64,000 nucleotides of DNA from Streptosporangium sandarakinum. GTDB taxonomy: Bacteria; Actinomycetota; Actinomycetes; Streptosporangiales; Streptosporangiaceae. A program made the position numbers and the translations under genes. Shown here piece by piece: positions 26,967 to 36,766 of this stretch. The DNA lies in assembly GCF_013409935.1 (NCBI RefSeq), contig NZ_JACCCO010000003.1, forward strand, positions 1,364,001-1,428,000, read 5' to 3'. How positions within the stretch are numbered: the stretch's first letter is position 1; each line of letters starts with the position of its first letter. The notes below the pieces were generated by a model that saw only the letters and a program-made list of their open reading frames with translations, ran no database searches and was not told the origin of the DNA.

Positions 26967-26994
26967 GTGGATCCTCGCCGTGACGAGGATCCAC
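26967..26994 (-). terminator. Hairpin downstream of NRPS B
   Basis: An 11-bp perfect stem (26967-26977 with 26984-26994) and a 6-base loop lie 10 bp past the NRPS B stop. It separates NRPS B transcription from the convergent YbhB-like gene. Confidence 0.65.
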
Positions 26995-27004
26995 CAGACA
27001 GGTC

Positions 27005-30000
27005 CTAGTGACCTCCGGCCTCGATGTCGGCGATCAGCAGTGCCTCCACGGCGTCGGCCAGCTTCTCGACGGTGGTGTTGGCGAAGATCACGTTGATCGG
27101 GACCTCCAGGCCCACCGCGGATCTGATGCGCGACCGCACCCTGATGGCGAGCAGGGAGTTGCCGCCGAGGGCGAAGAAGTCGTCGTGGACGCCGACGCGG
27201 GTGTTGCCGAGCACGTCGGTCCAGACGTCGGCGACGAGGTGTTCGGCGTCGGTGCGGGGTGGGACGAACGCGGCGGCGGCGGTCTTCTGCCGGGCGGGGG
27301 CGGGGAGGGCGCGGCGGTCGACCTTGCCGCTGTGGTTGAGCGGCAGGGCGTCCATGACCGTGAAGGCCGCCGGGACCATGTAGGCGGGCAGGTTGTCCTC
27401 GGCGAAGCGCCGAATCCGCCCGATGAACTCCTCCGCGCCCACGCCCGAGTGGGTGCCCGAGGCCCCGTCCGCCCCGGCGGCGGCATCCGTCCCCGTGCCC
27501 GCGTCCGTGGTGCGCGGGACGAGGTAGGCGGCCAGCCGCTTGTCCCCGGGCTGGTCCTCCCGGGCCAGGACGACGGTCTGGGCCACGTCCGGATGACGGC
27601 CCAGCACGTTCTCGACCTCGCCGAGTTCGATGCGGATGCCGCGGATCTTGACCTGGTCGTCGACGCGGCCGAGGTAGTCGAGGGTTCCGTCGGGTAGCCG
27701 GCGGACGAGGTCGCCGGTGCGGTACATGCGTTCGCCGGGCCGGCCGTGGGGGCAGGCGACGAAGCGTTCGGCGGTGAGGTCGGGGCGGTGCAGGTAGCCG
27801 CGGGCCAGGTGTTCGCCGGTGAGGTAGAGCTCGCCGGGGACGCCGGGCGGGACGGGGTTGAGGTGGTCGTCCAGGACGTAGGCGCGGGTGTTGTCCAGGG
27901 GGCGGCCGATGGGGATGACGGGGCCGGGGGTGGTGATGGGGTGGGCGGTGGCGTAGACGGTGGTCTCGGTGGGGCCGTAGCCGTTGAAGACGGTTGTGGC
28001 GCCGGCGGCCAGGACGTGGGCGACGGCGGTGGGGGAGGCGGCTTCGCCGGCGATCCATAGTTCGGGGATGCGGGCGAGCAGGGCGGGGTGGTCGGGGGCC
28101 AGGACGTTGAACAGGCCGGTGGACAGGAAGATCGCGGTGACGTGTTCGTCGTCGAGGGCCCAGGTGAGGGTGGTGGCGTCGACGACGCCGGGGGGTGCCA
28201 CGACGATGGTGCCGCCGTTGAGCAGGGGCACCCAGAGTTCGTACATGGACACGTCGAAGGAGGAGGCGGTGTGGAACAGGACCCGCCGGTGGGCGGGGCC
28301 GTGCCAGAGCCGGTCGGTGGCGAAGGAGCGGATGTTGCGGTGGGTGACGGCGACGCCCTTGGGGGTGCCGGTGGAGCCGGAGGTGAACATCGCGTACACC
28401 AGCCGGTCCGCGGCGATGTCGAGGTTGAGGTTGTCGGGGTCGGTGTCGGTGCCGACGACCAGGGGGGTGAGGTGTGCGGCCAGGTCGTGTCCGGCGTTGG
28501 CGGTGTCGGTGACGAGGACGGGTGCGCCGGTCTGTTCGGCGATCCAGCGCATCCGGGTCACGGGCAGGGCGGGGTGCAGGGGGACGTAGGTGCCGCCGGC
28601 CTTGACGACGGCGAGCATGGTGACGACGACGTCGGCGGAGCGTTGCAGCAGGGCCAGTACGGGGGTCTCGGGTCCGACGCCGGCGGCGAGCAGGCGGCGG
28701 GCCAGGGCGTTGGCCCGGCCGTTGAGCTCGGCCGCGGTCAGGCGGACCTCGCCGCAGACCACCGCCTCGGCGTCCGGAGCCGCCGCCACCCGCGCCTCGA
28801 ACAGCTCGGCCAGGTTGCCCTGCGGGGTGGGGGCGGCGGTGTCGTTCCACTCCGTGAGGAGGGCGCGGCGTTCGGCGGGGTCGAGCAGATCCACCGCGCC
28901 GATCGGGACGTCGGGGTCGGCGGCGACGGCCTCCAGCAGCCGCACCAGCCGCGCCGCGATCGTCTCGGCCGTGCCCCGGTCGAACAGGTCGGTGGCGTAC
29001 TGCAGCACGCCCTCCACCCCGGCAGCGGCGCCGTCGGCGGTGAAGTCCTCGGTCAGACCGAGCAGCAGGTCGCACTTGGCGCCGCCGAACCCGTACAGCG
29101 AGTACGCCGGGTCCAGCGCCATCGTCAGCCCGGGCAGCTCGGCGTCCGTGCCGGGCGTATTGAGCAGGGCCAGCATCACCTGGAACAGCGGCGGGCGGCT
29201 GTAGACCCTGGGCGGGTTCAGCGCCTCCACGAGCTGCTCGAACGGCACGTCCTGGTTGGCGAAGGCGGCCAGGTCGGTCTCGCGGACCCGGGCCAGCAGC
29301 TCGCGGAAGGTCGGGTCGCCGGAGGTGTCGGTGCGCAGCACCAGCGTGTTCGTGAAGAAGCCGACCAGGTCGGTCAGCGCCTCGTCGGTGCGGCCGGCGA
29401 CGGGGGCGCCGATCGGCACGTCGGCGCCGGCGCCCAGCCGGGTCAGCAGCGCCGCCAGCCCGGCCTGCAACGTCATGAACAGCGTCGCCTGCCCGCCCCG
29501 GGCCACCGCCAGCAGCCGGGCGTGCAACTCGGGTGACAGGCTCAGGGACACCGCCTCGCCCCGGTGCTCGCTCGTCGCGGGCCGGGGCCGGTCGGCGGGC
29601 AGCGCGATCTCGTCGGGCAGCCCGGCCAGCGCGGCGCGCCAGTGGGCGGTCTGCTCGCCCATCAGGCTGCCCGGGTCGGCGGGGTCGCCGAGCAGTTCGC
29701 GCTGCCAGCGGGTGTAGTCGCTGTAGCGGACCGGCAGCGGCTGCCAGCCGGGTTCCTCGCCGCGCACCCGGGCGGCGTAGGCCGTGGCCAGGTCGCGCTC
29801 CAGCGGGCCGAGGGACCACCCGTCGATCGCGATGTGGTGGAAGGCCAGCACCAGGACGTGCTCGCCGCCGCCGCCGGGCTCCGCCGTTCCGGCCGGCTGT
29901 GCGGCGGTCCCCGGTGACCGTACGGCCCGCGCGTCCCCCGCGGACGTCGGCGCGAACAGCTCCGCCCGCATCGGCGGCTCCGACGCCAGGTCGAACGGCC

Positions 30001-32101
30001 GCAGTACCGTCCGCCGGATCGCGGCGTCCAGTTCCGCCTCGGCGACCTCGGTCACCGTCAGGTCCGGCACGCTCTCCAGCACCCGCTGCGTCGGCCGGTC
30101 CTCCCGGGCGGGGAAGACGGTGCGCAGCGTCTCGTGCCGCCGGGCCACGTCGGCGACCGCGGCACGCAGCGCCTCCCGGTCCAGCCGGCCCGACAGCCGC
30201 AGCACCAGCGGGATCGTGTAGAGGCTCGCGTTCTCGGCGAGCTGGTCGACGAGCCAGACCCGGTACTGGGCGAACGACAGCTCCGAGCGGTCACCGTCCT
30301 CGGCGCGGACCAGCGCCGGCCGGACGCGGACCGCGCCGTCGGTCCTCGCCTTCTCGATCCGTACGGCCAGATCCGCCACGGTCGGCGCTTCGAAGATCTC
30401 GCGGATCTGGAGTTCGGTGGAGAAGGTGGAGCGGATGGCGGTGACGGCGCGCATGGCGAGCAGGGAGTGGCCGCCGAGGGTGAAGAAGTCGTCGTCGATG
30501 CCGACGCCGGGTACGGCCAGCAGTTCGGCGAACAGTGCGCAGAGCCGTTCCTCGACGGGGGTGCGCGGGGCCGTGCCGGAGGCCGTGGTCTCCGGGGCGG
30601 GCAGGGCGCGGCGGTCCACCTTGCCGCTGTGGTTGAGCGGCAGGGCGTCCATGACCACGAAGGCCGAGGGGACCATGTAGGCGGGCAGGTTGTCCTCGGC
30701 GAAGCGCCGCACCCGGCCGGTGAACCCCTCCGCGTCCGCATCGGCACCGACGCCGGCGCCCGTGCCCGCGTCCGTGGTGCGCGGGACGAGGTAGGCGACC
30801 AGCCGCTTGTCCCCGGGACGGTCCTCCCGGGCCAGGACGACGGTCTGGGCCACGTCCGGATGGCGGTCCAGGACCACCTCGATCTCGCCCAGCTCCATCC
30901 GGATACCGCGGATCTTGACCTGGTTGTCCACCCGGCCGACATAGTCGAGGGTTCCGTCGGGCAGCCGGCGCACCAGGTCGCCGGTGCGGTACATCCGCGC
31001 GCCGGGCTCCTCGGGGCAGGCGACGAAGCGTTCGGCGGTGAGGTCGGGACGGCCCAGGTAGCCGCGGGCCAGGTGCTCGCCCGCGATGTAGAGCTCGCCG
31101 GCGACACCGGGCGGGACGGGCTGGAGGCGATCGTCCAGGACGTAGGCGCGAGTGTCGTCCAGGGGCCGGCCGATCGGCACGACGGGACCGGGCTCGGTGA
31201 CGTGGTGCGCGGTGACGTAGATCGTGGTCTCGGTGGGGCCGTAGCCGTTGAAGACGTTGCCCCCGGCGAGGACGACCCGCTCCACGGTGGCCGGGGAGGC
31301 GGCCTCGCCGGCGATCCACAGTTCGGGGACGCGGGCCAGCAGGGCGGGGTGATCCTGCGCCAGGACGTTGAACAGGCCGGTGGTCAGGAAGACGGCACTG
31401 ACCCCCTCCCGGTCCAGGGCCCAGGTGAGGGTGGCGGCGTCGACGACGCCGGGGGGTGCCACGACGATGGTGCCGCCGTTCAGCAGGGGCACCCAGAGTT
31501 CGTACATGGACACGTCGAAGGAGGAGGCGGTGTGGAACAACACCCGTTGCTGGGCGGGACTCTCCCACAGGCGGTCGGTGGCGAAGGAGCGGATGTTGCG
31601 GTGGGTGACGGCGACGCCCTTGGGGGTGCCGGTGGAGCCGGAGGTGAACATCGCGTACACCAGCCGGTCCGCGGCGATGTCGAGGTTGAGGTTGTCGGGG
31701 TCGGTGTCGGTGCCGACGACCAGGGGGGTGAGGTGTGCGGCCAGGTCGTGTCCGGCGTTGGCGGTGTCGGTGACGAGGACGGGTGCGCCGGTCTGTTCGG
31801 CGATCCAGCGCATCCGGGTCACGGGCAGGGCGGGGTGCAGGGGGACGTAGGTGCCGCCGGCCTTGACGACGGCGAGCATGGTGACGACGACGTCGGCGGA
31901 GCGTTGCAGCAGGGCCAGTACGGGGGTCTCGGGTCCGACGCCGGCGGCGAGCAGGCGGCGGGCCAGGGCGTTGGCCCGGCCGTTGAGTTCGGCCGCGCTC
32001 AGGCGGACCTCGCCGCAGACCACCGCCTCGGCGTCCGGAGCCGCCGCCACCCGCGCCTCGAAGATTTCAGCAAGATTGGCCGATAAAGAGGGGTATTTCA
32101 C
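27005..32101 (-). CDS. NRPS B: A-T-C-A-T dimodule, paralogue of NRPS A
   Basis: The 1698-residue synthetase repeats the NRPS A layout: A1 (1-520), carrier Ser546, condensation (about 640-1080, H755-H-I-A-I-D-G761), A2 (about 1100-1600), carrier Ser1649. The hand-read pockets of A1 (D-V-Y-F-W-A-G-I-Y) and A2 (D-V-Y-F-W-A-G-V-Y) are almost the same and equal A2 of NRPS A, so they may load the same or similar residues. I use the GTG at 32101, preceded by GGAGG. It has its own mbtH-like gene 163 bp upstream. It ends in a carrier but the next same-strand synthetase starts with an A domain, so its product must reach NRPS C, or be released, in trans. Confidence 0.93.
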   Translation of the reverse strand: MKYPSLSANLAEIFEARVAAAPDAEAVVCGEVRLSAAELNGRANALARRLLAAGVGPETPVLALLQRSADVVVTMLAVVKAGGTYVPLHPALPVTRMRWIAEQTGAPVLVTDTANAGHDLAAHLTPLVVGTDTDPDNLNLDIAADRLVYAMFTSGSTGTPKGVAVTHRNIRSFATDRLWESPAQQRVLFHTASSFDVSMYELWVPLLNGGTIVVAPPGVVDAATLTWALDREGVSAVFLTTGLFNVLAQDHPALLARVPELWIAGEAASPATVERVVLAGGNVFNGYGPTETTIYVTAHHVTEPGPVVPIGRPLDDTRAYVLDDRLQPVPPGVAGELYIAGEHLARGYLGRPDLTAERFVACPEEPGARMYRTGDLVRRLPDGTLDYVGRVDNQVKIRGIRMELGEIEVVLDRHPDVAQTVVLAREDRPGDKRLVAYLVPRTTDAGTGAGVGADADAEGFTGRVRRFAEDNLPAYMVPSAFVVMDALPLNHSGKVDRRALPAPETTASGTAPRTPVEERLCALFAELLAVPGVGIDDDFFTLGGHSLLAMRAVTAIRSTFSTELQIREIFEAPTVADLAVRIEKARTDGAVRVRPALVRAEDGDRSELSFAQYRVWLVDQLAENASLYTIPLVLRLSGRLDREALRAAVADVARRHETLRTVFPAREDRPTQRVLESVPDLTVTEVAEAELDAAIRRTVLRPFDLASEPPMRAELFAPTSAGDARAVRSPGTAAQPAGTAEPGGGGEHVLVLAFHHIAIDGWSLGPLERDLATAYAARVRGEEPGWQPLPVRYSDYTRWQRELLGDPADPGSLMGEQTAHWRAALAGLPDEIALPADRPRPATSEHRGEAVSLSLSPELHARLLAVARGGQATLFMTLQAGLAALLTRLGAGADVPIGAPVAGRTDEALTDLVGFFTNTLVLRTDTSGDPTFRELLARVRETDLAAFANQDVPFEQLVEALNPPRVYSRPPLFQVMLALLNTPGTDAELPGLTMALDPAYSLYGFGGAKCDLLLGLTEDFTADGAAAGVEGVLQYATDLFDRGTAETIAARLVRLLEAVAADPDVPIGAVDLLDPAERRALLTEWNDTAAPTPQGNLAELFEARVAAAPDAEAVVCGEVRLTAAELNGRANALARRLLAAGVGPETPVLALLQRSADVVVTMLAVVKAGGTYVPLHPALPVTRMRWIAEQTGAPVLVTDTANAGHDLAAHLTPLVVGTDTDPDNLNLDIAADRLVYAMFTSGSTGTPKGVAVTHRNIRSFATDRLWHGPAHRRVLFHTASSFDVSMYELWVPLLNGGTIVVAPPGVVDATTLTWALDDEHVTAIFLSTGLFNVLAPDHPALLARIPELWIAGEAASPTAVAHVLAAGATTVFNGYGPTETTVYATAHPITTPGPVIPIGRPLDNTRAYVLDDHLNPVPPGVPGELYLTGEHLARGYLHRPDLTAERFVACPHGRPGERMYRTGDLVRRLPDGTLDYLGRVDDQVKIRGIRIELGEVENVLGRHPDVAQTVVLAREDQPGDKRLAAYLVPRTTDAGTGTDAAAGADGASGTHSGVGAEEFIGRIRRFAEDNLPAYMVPAAFTVMDALPLNHSGKVDRRALPAPARQKTAAAAFVPPRTDAEHLVADVWTDVLGNTRVGVHDDFFALGGNSLLAIRVRSRIRSAVGLEVPINVIFANTTVEKLADAVEALLIADIEAGGH
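28311..28726. repeat. 416-bp block identical to 31572-31987
   Basis: Within NRPS B, the N-terminal part of A2 is identical to the same part of A1 over 416 bp, bounded by single-base differences. It overlaps the block shared with NRPS A by about 100 bp, so three A domains share sequence. Confidence 0.85.
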
Positions 32102-32264
32102 GAAACCTCCATTTTGGAACATGGCGGTGGACCTGCGGGGAGGAGGAAACTCGTGGCCCGGGAGGCGCGGGCCGGGAGCGCGGACCGTGGTTCCGCGCTC
32201 CGGAAAAGCCGCGAAAAGCAGGAAAACCGGCGATGTGCCGGGCGGACGTGCGGGTCCCGCCGAC

Positions 32265-32465
32265 TCAGGACCCGGAAAGGCTGCGCGGCCGCATATCGGT
32301 CCAGCGCGCGTTGATGAAGTCGAGGCAGCCCTGCCGGCTGTCCTCACCGTGCGCGACCTCCCAGCCGCCCGGGACGTCGATGGAAACCGGCCAGAGGGAG
32401 TGCTGTCCCTCGCCGTTCACCAGGACGAGGTAGCGGCCGTTTTCTTCTTCGAACGGGTTGCTCAT
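32265..32465 (-). CDS. MbtH-like NRPS chaperone (copy 2)
   Basis: This 66-residue MbtH protein ([43 protein letters not shown]) differs from copy 1 at about a dozen positions. GGAG precedes the ATG by about 6 bases. It heads the NRPS B operon, 163 bp upstream of the synthetase. Its start lies 147 bp from its palindromic promoter element, against 148 bp for copy 1, so the whole promoter-mbtH-synthetase unit seems to have been duplicated. Confidence 0.95.
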   Translation of the reverse strand: MSNPFEEENGRYLVLVNGEGQHSLWPVSIDVPGGWEVAHGEDSRQGCLDFINARWTDMRPRSLSGS

Positions 32466-32586
32466 GTGAACTCCGTGCCGTCAGGTGTGGTCGTCCGTGC
32501 CATCCGGTTGATCGGACGCAGCGGTACCACGCGGGGCCCACCGATGGCCGGACACACCTGTCCTATGTTGAGTAGTGCGAATCCGG

Positions 32587-32649
32587 AGTATGCCGTTCGA
32601 GACCGCGGCGCTGTCAACCCTTGACAGCGCCGGAGAAACACCACAAGAT
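32587..32649. promoter_or_regulatory. Divergent promoter with extended TGTCAACCCTTGACA palindrome, copy 2
   Basis: The palindrome core at 32612-32626 is extended here to perfect 12-bp arms (32606-32617 and 32621-32632). On the plus strand, TTGACA is followed after 17 bases by CAAGAT. On the minus strand, TTGACA is followed after 19 bases by CATACT, in front of mbtH copy 2. The AGTAT element is exactly 21 bases from the palindrome in both copies. There is one palindrome here and two in copy 1. Confidence 0.6.
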
Positions 32650-32694
32650 CCCGCTATGCCGGGGATCACCGGCAGGAGACGGGGGAGAAGAACG

Positions 32695-32766
32695 ATGACC
32701 GGCCGCGCCTCGCCGTCGCATGCCCGCACGCGCCGGACCCCGGCCCGCGCCCCAGGTCAGACGTAG
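32695..32766 (+). pseudogene. 23-codon remnant of a YbhB-like gene start
   Basis: After GGAGACGGGGGAG, an ATG opens a 23-codon frame (MTGRASPSHAR...) that stops inside the 3' end of lysA. The leader and first codons align with those of the YbhB-like gene at 26220 (GGAGACGGGGGA, then ATG-xCC-GGx-CGC-GC). It looks like the cut end of a duplicated segment. A functional small peptide is possible but unlikely. Confidence 0.4.
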
Positions 32767-34037
32767 AGGCGGAGCAGGTCCTCCTCGGTCTCACGGCGCA
32801 CGATCACCCGCGCCGCCCCGTCGCGCACCGCGACCACCGGCGGCCTGGTCACGTGGTTGTAGTTGCTGGCCATCGACCGCTGGTAGGCGCCCGAGGCGGG
32901 GATCGCCAGCAGGTCGCCCGGCCGCACGTCGGCCGGCATCGGCAGGTCGCGGACGAGCACGTCGCCGCTCTCGCAGTGTCTGCCGACCACGGTGACCGGC
33001 CGCTCCGGGGCGTCCGAGGCGCGGGAGGCCAGGACCGCGGTGTAGGCGGCGCCGTACATCGCCGGGCGCGGGTTGTCGCTCATCCCGCCGTCCACGCTGA
33101 CGTAGGTCCGCACGCCGGGGATGTCCTTGACGGTGCCGACCTCGTAGAGGGCGACGGCGGTGGGCCCGGCGATGGAGCGGCCGGGCTCGACGGCGAGCCG
33201 TACCCGGGAGGGCACGGCCGCGCGCAGCGCGGCGACCACCTCGGCGGGGCTCGGCGGCACCGGGTCGCCCGGCCGGTGCACGATGCCCAGGCCGCCACCC
33301 AGGTCCAGCTTGGGGATGGTCACGCCGTGCTCGTCCTCGCAGGCGGTGAGGAAGGCGGCCATCCGGCCGGCGGCCAGGGCGAAGCCGCCGAGGTCGGTGA
33401 TCTGCGAGCCGATGTGGGAGTGCAGGCCGGCCAGCTCCAGCGAGTCCTCCGCCAGGACGCGGCGGACCGCCTCGGCGGCCAGGCCGGCGTTCAGTGAGAA
33501 GCCGAACTTCGAGTCGTCGCCGCCGGTGGCGATGAACTCGTGGGTGTGGGCCGTGACGCCCGGGGTGACCCGGATCATCACGCGCTGGCGCGTCCCGGCC
33601 TCGGCGGCCAGGGCGGCGAGCCGCTCGATCTCGGTGAAGGAGTCCACGACCACGCAGCCGACGCCCCAGGCGACGGCGCGGCGCAGCTCGGCGACGGACT
33701 TGTTGTTGCCGTGGAAGACCACCCGCGCCGGGTCCATGCCCCCGGCCATGGCGACGGCCAGCTCGCCGCCGGTGCACACGTCGAGGCAGAGCCCGGCGGC
33801 GTCCAGCCAGCGCACCACCTGCGGGCAGAGGAACGCCTTGCCGCCGTAGTGCACCTCCCCGTCGGGGAGGGCGTCGCGCCACAGCGCGCAGCGGGCGAGG
33901 AACTCCTCCTCGTCGAGGACGTAGGCGGGCGTGCCGAACTCGGCGGCCAGGTCGCGCACGCCGATCCCGCCGAGGCGCAGCTCCCCGCCGGTCCACTCCG
34001 CGGTGCGCGGCCAGCCGTTCTCGATCACCAGGCTCAT
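32757..34037 (-). CDS. lysA: Diaminopimelate decarboxylase-type PLP enzyme
   Basis: The 426-residue fold-III PLP enzyme shows the LysA/ornithine decarboxylase motifs in order: VHYGGKAFLCPQV (PLP lysine), HGNNKS, GLHSHIGSQI, LDLGGGLGI, EPGRSIAG, a CESGDVL catalytic-cysteine loop and SMASNYNHVTRPP. LysA converts meso-diaminopimelate to lysine. The CES motif and length fit that role, although fold-III relatives acting on other D-centred diamino acids exist. The start is uncertain; neither 34037 nor 34082 has a ribosome site. It is divergent from an amino-acid ABC transporter and D-aminoacylase operon across 145 bp. Confidence 0.85.
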   Translation of the reverse strand: MSLVIENGWPRTAEWTGGELRLGGIGVRDLAAEFGTPAYVLDEEEFLARCALWRDALPDGEVHYGGKAFLCPQVVRWLDAAGLCLDVCTGGELAVAMAGGMDPARVVFHGNNKSVAELRRAVAWGVGCVVVDSFTEIERLAALAAEAGTRQRVMIRVTPGVTAHTHEFIATGGDDSKFGFSLNAGLAAEAVRRVLAEDSLELAGLHSHIGSQITDLGGFALAAGRMAAFLTACEDEHGVTIPKLDLGGGLGIVHRPGDPVPPSPAEVVAALRAAVPSRVRLAVEPGRSIAGPTAVALYEVGTVKDIPGVRTYVSVDGGMSDNPRPAMYGAAYTAVLASRASDAPERPVTVVGRHCESGDVLVRDLPMPADVRPGDLLAIPASGAYQRSMASNYNHVTRPPVVAVRDGAARVIVRRETEEDLLRLYV

Positions 34038-34182
34038 GGGTGACGACGGTAGGGCCGGGCGGTCGTCGCGCGGGCCGAGCATCGAATATTTCGGGGCTCA
34101 GACTCGCAAGCATTCAGGTGTGTTCGGGTCGTTATCCACCGTCGGCACGATGAGCTGCACTATTCGCAAAGCAGGAGGTTCC

Positions 34183-35064
34183 GTGACAAAGCGCCTGTAT
34201 TCAGTCGTTGCTGCCGCGCTGGTCGTCTCGGCACTCGCCGGCGGCTGCGGGCGCTCGTCGTCGGGGAGCGACACGAGCGGCGCCGCCGCGGCGGCCGGCA
34301 AGTCCGCCAAGGACCTGGTGCCCGAGTCGGTGCGCAAGACCGGCGAGCTCCGGATGGCGACCTCGGAGGGCTACCCGCCCATGGAGATGTACAAGGAGGG
34401 CACCCAGGAGCTCATCGGCGTCGACCCCGACCTGGCCGCCGCCATCGCCGCCAAGCTCGGGCTCAAGGCCAAGGTGACCAACGCCGCCTTCGACGGCCTC
34501 GTCCCCGGCCTGCAGGCGAGCAACTGGGACATCGCCATGTCCTCGATGAGCGACACCGAGGAGCGCCGCGCGGCCGTCGACTTCGTCGACTACTTCAACG
34601 CCGGCGGCGCCATCATGGTCAAGAAGGGCAACCCCGAGGGCATCAAGACCCTTGAGGACCTGTGCGGCCGGTCCATCGTGCTGGCCAAGGGCAGCTCCAA
34701 CCTCGCCATCGGCCAGCGCCAGGACGCCAAGTGCGCCGACAAGATGAAGATCATCCAGAGCGAGGACGCCCCCACCGGCCTGCTGAGCATCGACTCCGGC
34801 CGGGCCGTCGCCACCATCGTCGACTCGCCCGTCGCGGCGATGTACGCCAAGGAGACCGGCAAGTACGACGTGCTGTCCGAGCAGTACGACGCCGGCCCCT
34901 GGGGCATCGCGATCGACCGGCGCAACACCGGCCTGCGCGACGCCGTGGCCAAGGCCATGCAGGAGCTGATCGCCGACGGCGGCTACCGGCAGATCCTGGA
35001 GAAGTACGGCGTGGCCGCCAACGCCGTCCCCGAGGTCATGGTGAACACCAAGCCGTGGAAGTGA
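34183..35064 (+). CDS. Polar amino-acid ABC transporter substrate-binding lipoprotein
   Basis: The 293-residue protein begins with KRLYSVVAAALVVSALAGGC, a lipoprotein signal with the lipid-anchored Cys near residue 24. It continues with the SBP_bac_3 fold (GELRMATSEGYPPMEMYKEG, IGVDPDLAAAIAAKLGLK, SNWDIAMSSMSDTEERRAAVDFVDY). This family binds amino acids, so an amino acid or small derivative is the likely ligand. The GTG at 34183 has AGGAGG just upstream. It overlaps the permease start by 4 bp. The Asp-rich specificity region gives no firm ligand. Confidence 0.9.
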   Translation: MTKRLYSVVAAALVVSALAGGCGRSSSGSDTSGAAAAAGKSAKDLVPESVRKTGELRMATSEGYPPMEMYKEGTQELIGVDPDLAAAIAAKLGLKAKVTNAAFDGLVPGLQASNWDIAMSSMSDTEERRAAVDFVDYFNAGGAIMVKKGNPEGIKTLEDLCGRSIVLAKGSSNLAIGQRQDAKCADKMKIIQSEDAPTGLLSIDSGRAVATIVDSPVAAMYAKETGKYDVLSEQYDAGPWGIAIDRRNTGLRDAVAKAMQELIADGGYRQILEKYGVAANAVPEVMVNTKPWK

Positions 35065-35990
35065 CCAAGATCCCCGGAGAACCCGGGACCTCCGCCGCCC
35101 AGGAGCCGGACCTGCCCATCGACGCGATCCGCCCGCCCCGGCCCGGCCGGTGGATCGCGGCACTCGTCGCCGGGTTCTTCCTGGTCTGGCTCACCTACAC
35201 GATCATCGTCAACGAGAACCTGCACTGGGACGTCATCGTCGCCTACCTCGGTGACGGCCGGGTCCTGGGCGGCCTGTGGGTCACCATCCAGCTCACCGTG
35301 CTGTCGATGGCCATCGGCCTGGCCCTGGGCGTCCTCGCCGCGGTGATGCAGCTGTCCGGCAGCGCCGTCCTGCGGGGCGCCTCGGCCCTGTACACCTGGT
35401 TCTTCCGCGGCACCCCGCTGCTGGTCCAGCTCATCTTCTGGTTCAACATCGGCCTGGTCTTCCCCACCTTCGGCATCGGCGTCCCCTTCGACGGCCCCAA
35501 GCTGTTCGAGTGGCAGGCCAACGAGCTGATCACGCCCTTCACCGCGGCCCTGCTCGGCCTCGGCATCAACGAGGGCGCCTACATGGCCGAGATCGTCCGG
35601 GCGGGCATCCGCTCGGTGGACCCCGGCCAGCGCGAGGCGGCCGAGTCGCTCGGCATGTCGCACCGGCAGGTGCTGCGCCGGGTCGTGCTGCCCCAGGCGA
35701 TGCGGGTGATCGTCCCGCCCACCGGCAACCAGTTCATCTCGATGCTCAAGACCACCTCGATGGTCTCGGTCATCGCCGGGGCCGAGCTGCTCACCGTCTC
35801 CCAGCGCATCTACCTGGGCAACTTCGAGGTCATCGCGATGCTGATCGTGGCCTCCATCTGGTACATGGTGCTCACCACCATCGCGAGCGTCGGCCAGCAC
35901 TTCCTCGAGAAGCGCTTCGAGCGCGGTCACCACGCGCTGCCGACCAGGATCCGCCGCAACCTGCGGCCGTTCGGCAGGGGGAACGCGTGA
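35061..35990 (+). CDS. Amino-acid ABC transporter permease (HisM/GlnP type)
   Basis: The 309-residue membrane protein has an N-terminal helix ([17 protein letters not shown]) and then the HEQRo permease domain ([36 protein letters not shown]). The EAA loop that docks the ATPase is [29 protein letters not shown], near residue 195. GTGA overlaps the previous stop, indicating translational coupling. It carries the ligand of the preceding binding protein across the membrane with the following ATPase. Only one permease is encoded, so it probably works as a homodimer. Confidence 0.92.
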   Translation: MTKIPGEPGTSAAQEPDLPIDAIRPPRPGRWIAALVAGFFLVWLTYTIIVNENLHWDVIVAYLGDGRVLGGLWVTIQLTVLSMAIGLALGVLAAVMQLSGSAVLRGASALYTWFFRGTPLLVQLIFWFNIGLVFPTFGIGVPFDGPKLFEWQANELITPFTAALLGLGINEGAYMAEIVRAGIRSVDPGQREAAESLGMSHRQVLRRVVLPQAMRVIVPPTGNQFISMLKTTSMVSVIAGAELLTVSQRIYLGNFEVIAMLIVASIWYMVLTTIASVGQHFLEKRFERGHHALPTRIRRNLRPFGRGNA

Positions 35991-36766
35991 CGACCGGAAC
36001 CGGCACCCGGCCCATGGTGCGGATCAGCTCGGTGCGCAAGTGCTTCGGCGCGGTCGAGGTGCTCAAGGGCATCAGCCTGGACGTGCCCGTGGGCGGCGTG
36101 GTCTGCGTCGTCGGCCCCTCCGGGTCCGGCAAGTCGACGCTGCTGCGCTGCGTCAACCGCCTGGAGACCATCGACTCCGGCCGCATCTGGGTCGACGGCG
36201 ACCTCATCGGCTACGCCGAGCGCGACGGCCGGCTGCACCACCTCAGCCCCGCCGCCCTGTCCCGCCAGAAGCAGGACATCGGCATGGTCTTCCAGCGCTT
36301 CCACCTGTTCCCGCACCGCACCGCGCTGGAGAACGTCATGGAGGGCCCCGTCGTGGTCAGGGGCGTCCCCAAGGACAAGGCCCGCACCCGGGCGATGGAG
36401 CTGCTGGAACGCGTCGGCCTGGCCGACCGCGCCGGCCACTACCCGGCCCAGCTCTCCGGCGGCCAGCAGCAGCGCGTGGCGATCGCCCGCAGCCTGGCCA
36501 TGGACCCCAAGCTGATGCTCTTCGACGAGCCGACCAGCGCCCTCGACCCCGAGCTGGTCCAGGAGGTCCTCGCCGTCATGCGCGACCTGGCCGCCAGCGG
36601 CATGACCATGATGGTGGTGACCCACGAGATGGGCTTCGCCCGCGAGGTCGGCGACGACCTGATCTTCATCGACGGGGGAGTGGTCGTCGAGCGCGGCAAC
36701 CCCCGCGAGGTGCTCGCCGCCCCCCGCCACGAGCGCTTCCGCGCCTTCCTGGGGCAGGTGCTTTGA
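35987..36766 (+). CDS. Amino-acid ABC transporter ATP-binding protein
   Basis: The 259-residue ATPase has all nucleotide-binding motifs: Walker [11 protein letters not shown] loop FQRF, signature LSGGQQQR, Walker [13 protein letters not shown] and the switch His in THEMG. It belongs to the polar amino-acid (GlnQ/HisP) group. The GTG at 35987 overlaps the permease stop and follows AGGGGG. A TTG start of the deacylase overlaps its own stop, so transport and deacylation are encoded as one unit. Confidence 0.93.
   Translation: MTTGTGTRPMVRISSVRKCFGAVEVLKGISLDVPVGGVVCVVGPSGSGKSTLLRCVNRLETIDSGRIWVDGDLIGYAERDGRLHHLSPAALSRQKQDIGMVFQRFHLFPHRTALENVMEGPVVVRGVPKDKARTRAMELLERVGLADRAGHYPAQLSGGQQQRVAIARSLAMDPKLMLFDEPTSALDPELVQEVLAVMRDLAASGMTMMVVTHEMGFAREVGDDLIFIDGGVVVERGNPREVLAAPRHERFRAFLGQVL

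Noticed and set aside
34038..34182. Lysine riboswitch upstream of lysA
   Set aside because: The leader is short (145 bp shared with a divergent gene) and lacks the conserved stems. Nothing supports it.
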